Source: Planctomycetaceae bacterium (GTDB lineage: Bacteria; Planctomycetota; Planctomycetia; Pirellulales; Pirellulaceae). Taken from it: a stretch of DNA of 35,817 nt. Made by a program: the position numbers and the translations under genes. The notes under the pieces are model-generated. The model did not search any database. It saw only the letters and a program-made list of their open reading frames with translations, and had not been told where the DNA came from. Below are positions 1-8,500 of this stretch, one piece after another; within the stretch, counting starts at the first letter, position 1; the number at the start of each line of letters is the position of its first letter. Where the stretch lies: the NCBI GenBank assembly GCA_012729315.1, contig JAAYDI010000022.1:1-35817 (forward strand), written 5' to 3'.

Positions 1-138
1 AGGGTCGCCAACCTGACACAGGGTTCGCAGTGAGAAGTAAACCGTTAATGCGAAGTGGCTCACCGGTGGAACAAATGTCAAAACCGGCACCAGGGCCGTT
101 TCTTCGGGCCTTTCACCACGCCAGGTGCGGGGCGCCGT

Positions 139-1434
139 TCAGAGCGGGGTCTCGCCGGTCCGGCGACTCTGCTCGCGCAGCTCGGCCATCATGTAGCTGA
201 TGGCGTGCATGTAATGCTGTAGCGCCTCCTGGTGCTTCTTTTCGCGACTGGCCTGTTGAGCGTGGCTGGCGTGTTGATTGAACCCGCTGAGGTCGACCTT
301 CCAGTTTCCGTCTTCAGTGGCGGATCGCAATTGATCGACGAGTCCGGCGAGTTTGCCGACGAATTCACCGTTGACCGGGCATTCGATGCGGACGTGGGGG
401 CCGCGGCCCAGGCGTCGGCTTTCGCCCAGTGTGATGCCACGCGAGCTGGTGACCCATTGCTGGACGACGGCTACGAGCGCGGTGATCACACCGCCCGCCA
501 AGGCGATCAGGGCAGGGGAGCGCTGGCCGAGCACGGCCATCGCCAGCGCCGCCAGAAAACAGACGCTCGCCCCAATCCACAACGCGGTCTGCAATTTCCT
601 GTGCGTGTGGCTGCGCAGGATGGTCAATGGCTGAGCTGCCGCCACGCGCGTGGTCAGCTCCTGGCCGGTCACGCGCACGACCAGCGCCGTGATGTTGTCG
701 TGGCCGCCACGGAGGTTGGCCAGGTCGATCAGCGCTTGAGCCGCTTCGCGGGGTGGCAGACTGGCCAGGATCGGGCCGATTTCCTCGTCCTTGACCAGGC
801 CCGTCAGACCGTCGCTGCAGAGCAGGAATGTGTCGCCCACCTCCAGAGGAAACGGACCCTCAAAGTCCGTCTGGACCGTGGAGTTGGGACCCAGGGAACG
901 CGTGATGATGTTCTTGGGAACCACGCTGGCAAATTCCGCATGCTCCTCGGACTGCGCGTGTTCCCGCAACTCCCAGACCAGACTGTGATCGAACGTGAGC
1001 TGTTCCAGTATACGCCCCCGCACCCGGTATACCCGACTGTCGCCGACGTGTGCCACCAGGGCACCCTGGGGGAGCAGCGCCAACACACTGGCGGTGGTGC
1101 CCATGTTGTGGAAATCCACGTTTGCCCGCCCCCGCTGGTGGACCTCGGCATTCGTCTCTTGAATGGCGCGATGCAGCGCCTCGGGGGGGGACAGGTCATG
1201 GTATTTCGGGTAGCGGTGCGCGATGCCCGACACGGCTAGTTCACTGGCCAGTTCCCCGGCAGCGTGTGCTCCCATCCCGTCGGCCACCACAAAGAGGTGT
1301 CCGGAGCGCCGCCACGCCTCCATGTCGTTGGCAAGCACCACGGCGTAGGCATCTTGGTTTGTCGTCCGTCGCAGACCGATGTCGCTCACTTCGGCATGCT
1401 GCAGGCTGTCGTCCCAGTTCACGGCCGTTCCCAA
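139..1434 (-). CDS. PP2C-family Ser/Thr protein phosphatase, membrane-anchored
   Basis: Predicted metal-dependent phosphatase that removes phosphate from Ser/Thr in cytoplasmic proteins. The PP2C domain fills residues 12-256 and all key motifs are visible: NQDAY at 26-30, VADGMGAH at 50-57 (metal-binding Asp51), GTTASVLAL at 112-120, HVGDSRVYR at 129-137, CSDGLTGLV at 206-214 (Asp208) and GGHDNITALVV at 243-253 (Asp246). Two hydrophobic segments follow at about 282-302 and 307-327, so the catalytic domain should sit in the cytoplasm anchored by a hairpin. The tail (about 345-431) ends in a single helical repeat resembling one TPR. The start is uncertain: the open frame begins with TTG at 1434, but a GTG 12 bases in, at 1422, has GGGA six bases before it. 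No partner kinase gene lies in the window. The gene contains a run of eight C (coding strand; 1183-1190). The family is certain, the substrate unknown. Confidence 0.9.
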   Translation of the reverse strand: MGTAVNWDDSLQHAEVSDIGLRRTTNQDAYAVVLANDMEAWRRSGHLFVVADGMGAHAAGELASELAVSGIAHRYPKYHDLSPPEALHRAIQETNAEVHQRGRANVDFHNMGTTASVLALLPQGALVAHVGDSRVYRVRGRILEQLTFDHSLVWELREHAQSEEHAEFASVVPKNIITRSLGPNSTVQTDFEGPFPLEVGDTFLLCSDGLTGLVKDEEIGPILASLPPREAAQALIDLANLRGGHDNITALVVRVTGQELTTRVAAAQPLTILRSHTHRKLQTALWIGASVCFLAALAMAVLGQRSPALIALAGGVITALVAVVQQWVTSSRGITLGESRRLGRGPHVRIECPVNGEFVGKLAGLVDQLRSATEDGNWKVDLSGFNQHASHAQQASREKKHQEALQHYMHAISYMMAELREQSRRTGETPL

Positions 1435-1661
1435 CCTGTTGACTGTCCTCGATCGAAGGTCCTCTCAGTAGTCTAACCTGTCAGTGAGGCCTCGGCGTCG
1501 CCGGCGGTCCTGAAATCGTGCCCGCAGACCACTTTCCGGGAACGCTCGCAACCAGTGGCAGTCTCCTCTCTTCGCGGTAAAGAATTCCCGAATTCCCCCT
1601 ATCGCTCTCCCGAGAAAGTGCGTTCCTGCACCTCCACTCCACGCCCACCCGCCGGGCCTTC

Positions 1662-1690
1662 GTTCAGCTTTTGCCCTGCAAAAGCTGAAC
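1662..1690. repeat. Perfect inverted repeat, 12-bp arms, 5-base loop
   Basis: The arms 1662-1673 (GTTCAGCTTTTG) and 1679-1690 (CAAAAGCTGAAC) are exact reverse complements around the loop CCCTG. It lies between two divergent genes, about 98 bases before the lipoprotein start. There is no T-run after either arm, so it does not look like an intrinsic terminator. It could be an operator, a dispersed intergenic palindrome or an RNA hairpin in the leader of the phosphatase transcript. The structure is seen directly; the role is not known. Confidence 0.7.
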
Positions 1691-1747
1691 TGGTCCCCCA
1701 CCCGCCCGCGGGCCATTATCTCTCTGGCGGCCGCCCGCCCCGAACAC

Positions 1748-1753
1748 TATACT
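1748..1753 (+). promoter_or_regulatory. Candidate -10 box for the PEGA lipoprotein gene
   Basis: TATACT matches the sigma-70 -10 consensus at five of six positions and lies 35 bases before the GTG start at 1788. The expected -35 position holds only a poor match (CTGGCG, 18-base spacer), so this is a weak prediction. Confidence 0.3.
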
Positions 1754-1787
1754 TCCCGCCCCATCGAAATTTCAGAGGGCCGAATCT

Positions 1788-2336
1788 GTGGACAGGTCAC
1801 ATCTCAGTCTCTCGACCCGCCGATCTGCATGGCTGTTGCTGGCCCTGCTGGCCGTTACCGCTCCCACCGGCTGTGTGCGGCGCCGCATGACGGTTCGCAG
1901 CAACCCCCCTGGTGCAGTTGTCTTTATCGACGAACGGCGGATTGGCGTGACGCCGGTCTCGACGAGCTTCACCTATTACGGTACGCGCAACGTGCGGGTG
2001 ATCAAAGACGGCTATGAAACGGTGACCGAGCCGCACAAGTTCCGGACCCCCTGGTACCAGTATCCGGTCGTCGATTTCTTCGCCGAGAATCTCTGGCCGT
2101 TCGAGGTGCGTGACGAGCGCGTGCTGGATTTCAACCTGGTACCCCAGCAGACGGTGCCGCCCACCCAGGTGATTCAGCGCGCCGAGCAGTTGCGGAACGA
2201 AGCGCAGCAGGGTCTGATCACTCCGCAGGTTCCGCCGCAGTCATCCCGGCCGCCTGCAGCTGCCTCGCAGTTGCCGACTGTGCCACAGCCCTCATCTGTG
2301 CCGCAGTTCCCGGTGCCCGGGCTATCTCAGGGGTGA
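1788..2336 (+). CDS. PEGA-domain lipoprotein
   Basis: A 182-residue exported lipoprotein of unknown function. The N-terminus has basic residues, a hydrophobic core at about 14-24 and a lipobox-like end (APTGC) with the lipidated Cys at 29. Residues 33-85 fit the PEGA domain, a small surface beta-domain: SNPPGAVVFIDERRIGVTP followed by a basic loop and DGYETV. The last 60 residues are rich in Pro, Gln and Ser and are probably disordered. The start is a GTG preceded by AGAGG nine bases upstream. The final 15 bases overlap the end of the convergent MCE gene. Planctomycete genomes often carry such small PEGA lipoproteins; a structural role in the envelope is a guess. Confidence 0.85.
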   Translation: MDRSHLSLSTRRSAWLLLALLAVTAPTGCVRRRMTVRSNPPGAVVFIDERRIGVTPVSTSFTYYGTRNVRVIKDGYETVTEPHKFRTPWYQYPVVDFFAENLWPFEVRDERVLDFNLVPQQTVPPTQVIQRAEQLRNEAQQGLITPQVPPQSSRPPAAASQLPTVPQPSSVPQFPVPGLSQG

Positions 2337-3518
2337 TCCGAGGCGGGCGTCTCCCAGTCGGCCGGGCACCGTCGACTGCTCGTCCGGATACACGGGGAAC
2401 TTGGTGCCGGCGCCGGGCGGTCGTCGATCGAAGATGGCCTTGACGCCGAACTGAGCCGGGTCGCGGGCGACTTTGTCGGTGATCACGCGGACGTCGTTGA
2501 CGATCGGTTCGAGTCGGCGGATGAGCGTCTCGGCCTCGGCCACGGTGCGGAGCAGGCGATTGTAGAGTTCGGGGTTATTGATCAGTTGCCCGATGGTTCC
2601 CTCTTTGTTCTTGAGTGACGCACTGAGTTCGGCGAAATTGGCCAGCAGTTCATTCACGCTCTTCATGGATTCGGCCAGGTTGCGGGAGATCTCTTCACCC
2701 CGTTCGCCGAGCGGTGCGGTGAAGTCCTCGAGGTTGGCCAGGTTCCGCTCCGCGCGCATGGCGACGCCGTTGAACTTGCTGAGCGTGTTCTGGAATTCGC
2801 TCAGCGTATGTTGCGCCTGATCGAACATCACAGGCACCTTGTCGAGCGACTCGTGCAGCCGGTCCTTGAGTTCCTGGTTGCCGAGCACCGAGTCGATGCT
2901 GGACATGGCACGGTTGAAGTTCTCCAGTGCCAGTTCGGTCTTGTCGACGATCCGCCCCAGTTGATCGTCCTTGGTGCCCATCAACGAGTTCACGCTGCGG
3001 GCAAACGTGGTGATTTCGTCGCCGGCCGTTTTGACCGAGTCGAGGGCGGCCTTGATTTCCCCCTCCATGTTGGTGATGATCTCGAAGGGGTTCGTTTCCA
3101 CCGTGCCGTTGGTCAGATAGACTTCGTCCGGCAGGAACTCGTCGCTCAAGGTGGGGTCTGCGGACGGGACGAATTCGAGCACGGCGTCGCCCGTGACGAG
3201 TGAACCGGTGCTGATCCGGCACACCTCATTGAATCGCAGCGGGTACTTCGCGTTGATCTTGAGGGTGACCAGGACCCCCCCCCTCTCGCGCAGTTCCAGT
3301 TTGGAGACCCGCCCGATCTCGATGCCGCTCTTGCGCACAGGCGTATCGACGGTCACGCCGGGAGCTGCGGGGAAGACGATGTGCAGCGTATTGCGCGGCG
3401 TGAACGGGTTGGGCCAGGCGCCCAGGAGCGTGATGAGAATGACCAGGATGATCGCCGCCGCGACCACCACCACTCCCACACGGAATCGCAATTGCCGTTC
3501 GTCCATGATGCAAATCAC
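2322..3518 (-). CDS. mlaD: MCE-family lipid-binding protein (MlaD-like)
   Basis: Substrate-binding component of an MCE/Mla ABC transporter, which moves phospholipids between membranes. After a short N-terminal tail there is one membrane helix (VGVVVVAAAIILVILITLL), then an MCE domain of about 80 residues with the typical GVTVDTPVRKSGIEIGRVSKLEL core, then a long helical region of about 250 residues that probably forms a periplasmic coiled coil or tunnel. The C-terminus is Pro/Arg-rich. Two starts are possible: GTG at 3518, whose bases overlap the mlaF stop (GTGA), and an in-frame ATG at 3506 that yields MDERQLRF. Either is consistent with translational coupling to mlaF. A run of nine G (coding strand; 3285-3293) lies in the MCE domain. 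The stop lies inside the end of the convergent lipoprotein gene. At nearly 400 residues it is much longer than E. coli MlaD (about 180), as in the long helical MCE proteins. Confidence 0.9.
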   Translation of the reverse strand: MICIMDERQLRFRVGVVVVAAAIILVILITLLGAWPNPFTPRNTLHIVFPAAPGVTVDTPVRKSGIEIGRVSKLELRERGGVLVTLKINAKYPLRFNEVCRISTGSLVTGDAVLEFVPSADPTLSDEFLPDEVYLTNGTVETNPFEIITNMEGEIKAALDSVKTAGDEITTFARSVNSLMGTKDDQLGRIVDKTELALENFNRAMSSIDSVLGNQELKDRLHESLDKVPVMFDQAQHTLSEFQNTLSKFNGVAMRAERNLANLEDFTAPLGERGEEISRNLAESMKSVNELLANFAELSASLKNKEGTIGQLINNPELYNRLLRTVAEAETLIRRLEPIVNDVRVITDKVARDPAQFGVKAIFDRRPPGAGTKFPVYPDEQSTVPGRLGDARLGSPLR

Positions 3519-4366
3519 TCGCCATGCGCTCGGTCGTTCGCTGCCGCGGCCTGCCGCATCTCCATGAGTCGTTCGCCCGCTTCCCCCTGCACGAACTGCC
3601 GTACGCGCCGGTCCTTGGTCCGCTCCAACTCGCTCGGTGGGCCGTCAAAGATGATCTGCGGCTCGTCCGGCGCCAGGCGGGCCACCGGATACACCATCAC
3701 GACGCGGTCCGCCACCTTGCGAGCTGTCCGCATATCATGCGTGACGACCACGCTCGTGATCGCGTGCCGGTGCCGCTCGCGCATGATCAACTCGTTGATG
3801 ACGTCACTCATGATCGGATCCAGGCCGGTGGTCGGCTCGTCGTACAACATCAGTTCCGGATTCATCACCGATGCACGCGCAATGCCCACGCGTTTGCGCA
3901 TGCCGCCGGACAACTCCGCCGGCTTCTTGGTCACCACGGAGTCGGGCAAGCCGACTTCGGCCAGCCGGGCCAGCACGGTCTGCTCGATCATCTGCGGCTG
4001 CGTGTATCCCTGCTGCCGCAGCGGAAATGCGACATTCTGTCCCACCGTCATGCTGTCAAACAGCGCCGCATTCTGGAACACAAACCCAAACCGCAACCGC
4101 TGCTCCGACAGTTGCCGATCGCTCAGCTCGGCCAGGTTCTGGTCGTCAAACACGACGGTACCGTGGACCGGCCGCACCAGGCCGATCAGGGCCTTGAGCA
4201 GCACCGTCTTGCCGCAGCCGCTCTCGCCGATGATCGCGAGGGTCTGCCCGCGCGGGATCTCCAGCGTGATCCCGCGCAGCACCGTCTGCGCGCCGAACGT
4301 GACGTACAGATCGTCCACCCGCAGCAGCGGCGTTGTGAGCGGATTGTCGCGTGTCATGTGCACCAT
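3515..4366 (-). CDS. mlaF: ABC transporter ATPase of the Mla lipid transport system
   Basis: Cytoplasmic ATPase that powers the MlaE permease. All ABC motifs are visible: Walker A GESGCGKT at 47-54, a Q-loop (FVFQNAALFDS), signature LSGGMRKRVGIAR, Walker B LMLYDEPTTGLDP and the switch His in VVVTHD. Length (283 residues) is normal for the family. The open frame reaches upstream to 4546, but that extension lies inside mlaE and does not resemble the family; the ATG at 4366, eleven bases after the mlaE stop, fits best (a second ATG lies at 4357). It sits between mlaE and mlaD in one operon. The MlaF signature SGGMRKR, rather than SGGQ, supports the MlaF assignment. Confidence 0.93.
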   Translation of the reverse strand: MVHMTRDNPLTTPLLRVDDLYVTFGAQTVLRGITLEIPRGQTLAIIGESGCGKTVLLKALIGLVRPVHGTVVFDDQNLAELSDRQLSEQRLRFGFVFQNAALFDSMTVGQNVAFPLRQQGYTQPQMIEQTVLARLAEVGLPDSVVTKKPAELSGGMRKRVGIARASVMNPELMLYDEPTTGLDPIMSDVINELIMRERHRHAITSVVVTHDMRTARKVADRVVMVYPVARLAPDEPQIIFDGPPSELERTKDRRVRQFVQGEAGERLMEMRQAAAANDRAHGE

Positions 4367-4377
4367 GATGTCGCGCG

Positions 4378-5253
4378 TCAGAACAGACGGGCTCCGGCCG
4401 GCCAGATGGCATAGTAGATGGCGTCGAGTAGGATGCCCAGGAACAGGTCGATCACCAGGATCAAGACAAACGAAATGACAAAGGAGGCCGTTGCCGCGCG
4501 CCCCACACCTTCCGCCCCCGGGGTGCAGTTGAAACCGCGGTGACAACTTACCATCGCGATCGCCGCCCCAAAGAACAGGCTCTTGAAGATGCCCACGAAC
4601 AGATCGTAACCGCCAATGAATTCGCGCGAATTGTACAGGTAGAAGTGCCGATCGATCCCCAGTATGTCCACACTGTAGAAGTACGCTCCCACGACCCCCA
4701 TGAAGTCGGCCATGATCGTCAACGTCGGAATCAGGAAGATGCTGGCCAGAAACCGCGGCACCACCAGGTAGTGAATCGGATTGGCGCCCATGCTCTCAAA
4801 CGCGTCAATCTGCTCCGTCACCCGCATCGTCCCCAACTCGGCCGCCATCGCACTGCCCACCCGGCCCGCCAGCATGGTGGCCGCCAGCACCGGACCCAAT
4901 TCCCGTACCAGCGACATGTTGATCACCGCACCCAGCCGCGTCTCCAGCCCGATCTGACTGAACTGAAAATGGCTCTGCACCGCCAGCACCATGCCAATGA
5001 ACGTTCCGGTCAATGCCACCACCGGCAAGCTCAACACGCCAACCTGGTAGAAGTTGGGCAGCAACGTCTCGCTCCGCGGCAGCCGCGTGAACAGCCACAC
5101 CAGCGTCCGCCACACGAATATCGCGAAGTCTCCGACCGCCCGGATCGCATCGACCACCACGCCACCCCAGTCGTTGAGCCACTGCACGACCGGATGCTCC
5201 CGGCCGTTGCCGCCCCCGCGGGATTCCGTCACGACGCTGGTTGCCGAAGACAT
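4378..5253 (-). CDS. mlaE: MlaE-family ABC permease
   Basis: Integral membrane permease of the MCE/Mla phospholipid transporter (291 residues). The hydrophobic segments and the family core are clear: PVVALTGTFIGMVLAVQ, then the strongly conserved ELGPVLAATMLAGRVGSAMAAELGTM and EQIDALESMG-like stretch (here EQIDAFESMGANPIHYLVVPR). The ATG at 5253 is preferred over a TTG at 5268 because GGAG lies five bases before it. It is the first gene of mlaE-mlaF-mlaD. No gene for the STAS partner MlaB, the periplasmic carrier MlaC or the outer-membrane MlaA is adjacent; in many non-proteobacterial genomes the EFD core stands alone. Confidence 0.93.
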   Translation of the reverse strand: MSSATSVVTESRGGGNGREHPVVQWLNDWGGVVVDAIRAVGDFAIFVWRTLVWLFTRLPRSETLLPNFYQVGVLSLPVVALTGTFIGMVLAVQSHFQFSQIGLETRLGAVINMSLVRELGPVLAATMLAGRVGSAMAAELGTMRVTEQIDAFESMGANPIHYLVVPRFLASIFLIPTLTIMADFMGVVGAYFYSVDILGIDRHFYLYNSREFIGGYDLFVGIFKSLFFGAAIAMVSCHRGFNCTPGAEGVGRAATASFVISFVLILVIDLFLGILLDAIYYAIWPAGARLF

Positions 5254-5690
5254 GCGTGCTCCAACCAAGTGCTAGCTATTCAATCCGCCAGCGCAGGGTC
5301 AACCCACTGCTCCGGTTTCATTTTTCGTCGTTTCGGCTGTAGGGCTTGAGTGAACTTGCAGGGCGGCGCTGGTTTTCATGGCTGGGAAAGATATGTGGAG
5401 CTGGGGGCGTTCGGCGACAGTCAGTTGATGGAGAGGATGCCGAACCTGTGCGGGGGGGCGGGTCACCGGCCCGCAGTCGGCCGAGCGCGCGCCGCCCGGG
5501 GTAGATCGGCGGTGGCTCCCGGGTCTGGCCAGCGGCTGCCGGGGGACCAGCCGGCGCGCACGGCGGCGGCTGGAGTTGTGAGAGCAGTACGGCAGCGGCC
5601 GTCTGGCTCCGAGCGTCTGGTGGCTGGAGCGTCGGGTCAGCGCTGAGTGTTTTGTTGGCTATTTGGCAATTGAGCCATTTTGCAATTTAG
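5254..5690. other. Intergenic region between clpC and mlaE, no convincing gene
   Basis: The region should hold the mlaE promoter (minus strand) and the end of the clpC transcript. A 98-codon plus-strand frame at 5350-5646 is rich in Arg, Gly and Ala, has no recognisable domain or good ribosome-binding site, and is probably a GC-driven artefact. The last 36 bases are an AT-rich repeat with an 8-base period that continues into clpC. Confidence 0.55.
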
Positions 5691-5700
5691 CTATTTAGCC
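5655..5700. repeat. Degenerate tandem repeat with an 8-base period
   Basis: Reading from 5655 in steps of eight gives TTGGCTAT, TTGGCAAT, TGAGCCAT, TTTGCAAT, TTAGCTAT and then TTAGCC. The pattern is roughly TTNGCNAT, much richer in A and T than its surroundings. It overlaps the last codons and stop (TAG at 5691-5693) of clpC. It has no strong hairpin, so it is not a standard terminator. Confidence 0.7.
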
Positions 5701-8246
5701 GCGTTCTCGTCCGAGGCAGGGGCTGCGGCGGCGCCGACCGCTTGCGGCGCATCCTCGGACACCCGGCCCTCGAACTTCAGGTGCAGGATCTTCTCGTGGT
5801 TGGAGTCCCACACGACGTCGACGATGATTTCGTCCTTGCCCTGGAACTCGCCGCGCAGCAACTCTTCGGAGAGCGGATCTTCCACCCGGTTTTCGATCGC
5901 CCGGCGCAGCGGGCGGGCACCGTAGTCGATGCTTTTGCAGCCTTCCTTGATGAGGAATTCTTTGGCGTCGTCGGTGAGCTGGAGCAAGAAGCCGCGGTCG
6001 GCCAGGCGGGCGCGGACGCTGGAGAGCTCCATGTCGATGACATCCTTCAGGTCATCGGTCGTGAGGTGCCGGAAGACGATCACATCGTCCAGGCGGTTGA
6101 GGAACTCCGGGCGGAAGACGCGTTCGATATGATCCGTCACGCGGTCCTTCATGCTCTCGTAGCTCGCGTCGTCATCCGGGCGCTGGAACCCGAAAGCCGA
6201 TTCGTTCTTGATCGCTTCGGCGCCGGCGTTGGTGGTCATGATCATGATACAGTTGCGGAAGTCCACATTGCGTCCGAAGCTGTCGGTGAGGCGGCCTTCT
6301 TCCATGACCTGGAGCAGCATATTGAACACATCGGGATGCGCCTTTTCGATTTCGTCCAGCAGGACGACTGCGTATGGGCGGCGGCGGATTTTCTCGGTGA
6401 GTTGCCCCCCTTCCTCATAGCCGACGTAGCCGGGCGGGGCACCGATCAGCCGGCTGACGTTGTGTTTCTCCATGTACTCGCTCATGTCGATGTGCACCAG
6501 CGCGTCGGCGTCACCGAACATGAACTCGGCCAGTGCTTTGGCGAGCAAGGTTTTGCCGACGCCGGTGGGGCCGGCGAAGATGAAGCAACCCGTCGGGCGT
6601 TTGGGATCCTTCAAGCCGCTGCGGCTGCGGCGCACGGCCCGGGAGACGGCCTTGATGGCCGCGTCCTGGCTCACGACGCGCTTGTGCAGCTCGTCCTCCA
6701 TCTTCATCAGGCGGAGGCTGTCTTCGGTGGAGAGGCGGGTGAGCGGGATCCCGGTCATCTTGGAGACGACTTCCGCGATCACTTCTTCGTCGACGACGCC
6801 GTCCGTTTCGCGGGATTTCTCCCGCCATTCGCGCGTAATCGCGTCTTTCTTCTTGCGCAGCTTGTCGGCCTGGTCGCGCAGCGCGGCCGCCTTCTCGAAA
6901 TCCTGATTGGCGACGGCCTCTTCCTTCTCCTTGTTCAACCGCTCGACTTCGTCATCGATTTCCTTCAGGTCCGGCGGACGGGTCATGGCGCGGAGCCGGA
7001 CGCGTGCGCCCGATTCGTCGATCACATCGATGGCCTTGTCGGGCAGGCAGCGGGCGGTGATGTAGCGTTCGGACAGCTCCACGGCGGCGGTGATGGCGTC
7101 GTCGGTGATCTGCACGCGGTGGTGCTCTTCGTACCGTTCGCGCAATCCCTTGAGAATCTCAATGGTCTCGTTTTTCGAGGTCGGGTCGACGATGATCTCC
7201 TGGAAGCGCCGCGCCAGCGCGCTGTCCTTCTCGATGTACTTGCGGTACTCGTCGAGCGTCGTGGCGCCGATGCACTGGATCTCGCCACGCGCCAGTGCCG
7301 GCTTCAGGACGTTCGCGGCGTCGATCGCGCCTTCCGCCCCCCCCGCGCCGACGAGCGTGTGCAGTTCGTCGATGAACAGGATCGTGTTCTTCGCGCGCCG
7401 GACCTCGTTCATCACCGCCTTGATCCGCTCCTCGAACTGGCCGCGATACTTGGTACCGGCCACCATCATCGCCAGGTCCAGCACCACGATCCGCTTGTCC
7501 GTCAGCAGTTCCGGCACGTTGCCGCTGACCACGCGCTGGGCAAAGCCCTCGACGATGGCCGTCTTGCCCACCCCGGCCTCCCCCAGCAGCACCGGGTTGT
7601 TCTTGGTGCGGCGGCAGAGCACTTGAATCGCCCGCTCAATCTCACGCTCCCGGCCGATGACCGGGTCGAGCTTCTTCTGCTTGGCCAGTTCGGTCAGATC
7701 CCGGCCGAAACTGTCCAGCGCGGGAGTCTTGGACTTGCCGCCCTTGGCCGATGCCGGCGACTCGCCGCCCGCTTCCCGCCCGCCCCGCTCGCTCTCACCA
7801 CCCTCGAGTCCGTGCCCCAGGAGATTGAGTACCTCCTCGCGCACGTCCTCCAGCTTCAATCCCAGGTTCATCAGCACCTGCGCGGCAACACCCTCCTGTT
7901 CGCGCAGCAAGCCGAGCAGGATGTGTTCGGTCCCCACGTAGTTGTGGTTCAGGTTCCGCGCCTCCTCCATCGAGTACTCGATGACCTTCTTGGCCCGAGG
8001 CGTCTGAGGCAGCTTGCCCATGGTGACCATTTCCGGACCACTCTGTACAAGCTTCTCCACTTCGAGGCGGATCTTGCGCAGGTCCACGTCTAGATTCTTC
8101 AGCACATTGGCCGCCACGCCGCTGCCCTCTTTCACCAGGCCCAGCAGTATGTGCTCGGTGCCGATATACTCGTGGTTGAACCGCTGAGCCTCCTGATTGG
8201 CCAGCTGCATGACCTTGCGAGCGCGGTCTGTGAAACGTTCGTACAT
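5691..8246 (-). CDS. clpC: ClpC-type AAA+ unfoldase of the ClpCP protease
   Basis: Hexameric ATPase that unfolds substrates and feeds them to ClpP. Length (851 residues) and order match ClpC: two Clp_N repeats at about 1-145, a Gly/Ser-rich linker at 146-178, AAA-1 with Walker A GEAGVGKT at 222-229 and Walker B ILFIDE at 289-294, a UVR motif in the middle coiled coil at about 436-466 ([16 protein letters not shown]), and AAA-2 with Walker A GPTGVGKT at 559-566, followed by [20 protein letters not shown]. The UVR motif and short middle domain separate it from ClpB. The ATG at 8246 has GAGGTG about nine bases upstream. No ctsR, mcsA or mcsB gene is adjacent, unlike in Firmicutes. The C-terminal tail is Ala-rich and variable, and a repeat with an 8-base period crosses the stop codon. 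A run of eight G (coding strand) lies at 7337-7344. Confidence 0.97.
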   Translation of the reverse strand: MYERFTDRARKVMQLANQEAQRFNHEYIGTEHILLGLVKEGSGVAANVLKNLDVDLRKIRLEVEKLVQSGPEMVTMGKLPQTPRAKKVIEYSMEEARNLNHNYVGTEHILLGLLREQEGVAAQVLMNLGLKLEDVREEVLNLLGHGLEGGESERGGREAGGESPASAKGGKSKTPALDSFGRDLTELAKQKKLDPVIGREREIERAIQVLCRRTKNNPVLLGEAGVGKTAIVEGFAQRVVSGNVPELLTDKRIVVLDLAMMVAGTKYRGQFEERIKAVMNEVRRAKNTILFIDELHTLVGAGGAEGAIDAANVLKPALARGEIQCIGATTLDEYRKYIEKDSALARRFQEIIVDPTSKNETIEILKGLRERYEEHHRVQITDDAITAAVELSERYITARCLPDKAIDVIDESGARVRLRAMTRPPDLKEIDDEVERLNKEKEEAVANQDFEKAAALRDQADKLRKKKDAITREWREKSRETDGVVDEEVIAEVVSKMTGIPLTRLSTEDSLRLMKMEDELHKRVVSQDAAIKAVSRAVRRSRSGLKDPKRPTGCFIFAGPTGVGKTLLAKALAEFMFGDADALVHIDMSEYMEKHNVSRLIGAPPGYVGYEEGGQLTEKIRRRPYAVVLLDEIEKAHPDVFNMLLQVMEEGRLTDSFGRNVDFRNCIMIMTTNAGAEAIKNESAFGFQRPDDDASYESMKDRVTDHIERVFRPEFLNRLDDVIVFRHLTTDDLKDVIDMELSSVRARLADRGFLLQLTDDAKEFLIKEGCKSIDYGARPLRRAIENRVEDPLSEELLRGEFQGKDEIIVDVVWDSNHEKILHLKFEGRVSEDAPQAVGAAAAPASDENAAK

Positions 8247-8361
8247 GGAAATTGCACCTCACACCGTCGGCCGAGTCGACGAATTGTGGTTCTGTTGGCC
8301 CCGTGAAATCTCGGTCCGCGTCATGGGCTTTCTGGGTAACGCAGGGTTCTCGCTTGCTGTC

Positions 8362-8424
8362 GTACTATATGCCTACTACATTATGCGTACTACATTCCTA
8401 TTACATTCATTCCTACTACACCGT
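8362..8424. repeat. Five imperfect TACTACAT repeats upstream of clpC
   Basis: Copies of TACTACA (variants TACTATA and TATTACA) begin at 8363, 8374, 8388, 8399 and 8414, so the spacing alternates 11, 14, 11, 15. The block is AT-rich in a GC-rich setting and lies 116-180 bases before the clpC start, between clpC and the preceding gene on the same strand. A cluster of this kind could bind a regulator of clpC, or it may be a decayed tandem repeat. A small hairpin (GTCCCG/CGGGAC, 8466-8481) lies between it and the end of the upstream gene. Confidence 0.6.
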
Positions 8425-8500
8425 ACCTCGTAATTCGCGGATAACCCTTACTCAGTACGGATTTAGTCCCGCTGGCGGGACGTCGCGCAGGTGGCCGATG

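Larger units (their letters stand above)
1435..1787. other. Divergent intergenic region, no gene
   Basis: These 353 bases separate the divergently transcribed phosphatase and PEGA lipoprotein genes, so both promoters should be here. I see no convincing reading frame. Two structured sites stand out: a duplicated GAATTC palindrome (1582-1587 and 1590-1595, two bases apart) and a perfect 12-bp stem-loop at 1662-1690, annotated separately. Confidence 0.6.

Noticed and set aside
232-1239. 335-codon plus-strand frame opposite the PP2C gene
   Set aside because: No domain; PP2C motifs on the minus strand are complete.
5350-5646. 98-codon plus-strand frame between mlaE and clpC
   Set aside because: No ribosome-binding site, domain or composition typical of a protein; lies in GC-rich spacer.
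5742-8093. 783-codon open frame on the plus strand opposite clpC
   Set aside because: It is a GC-driven shadow: the clpC frame has complete domain motifs, and the antisense product has no domain and unusual composition.
8466-8481. Short GTCCCG/CGGGAC hairpin as a terminator for the TPR membrane gene
   Set aside because: Only six base pairs and no T-run on the minus strand, so not strong enough to call.
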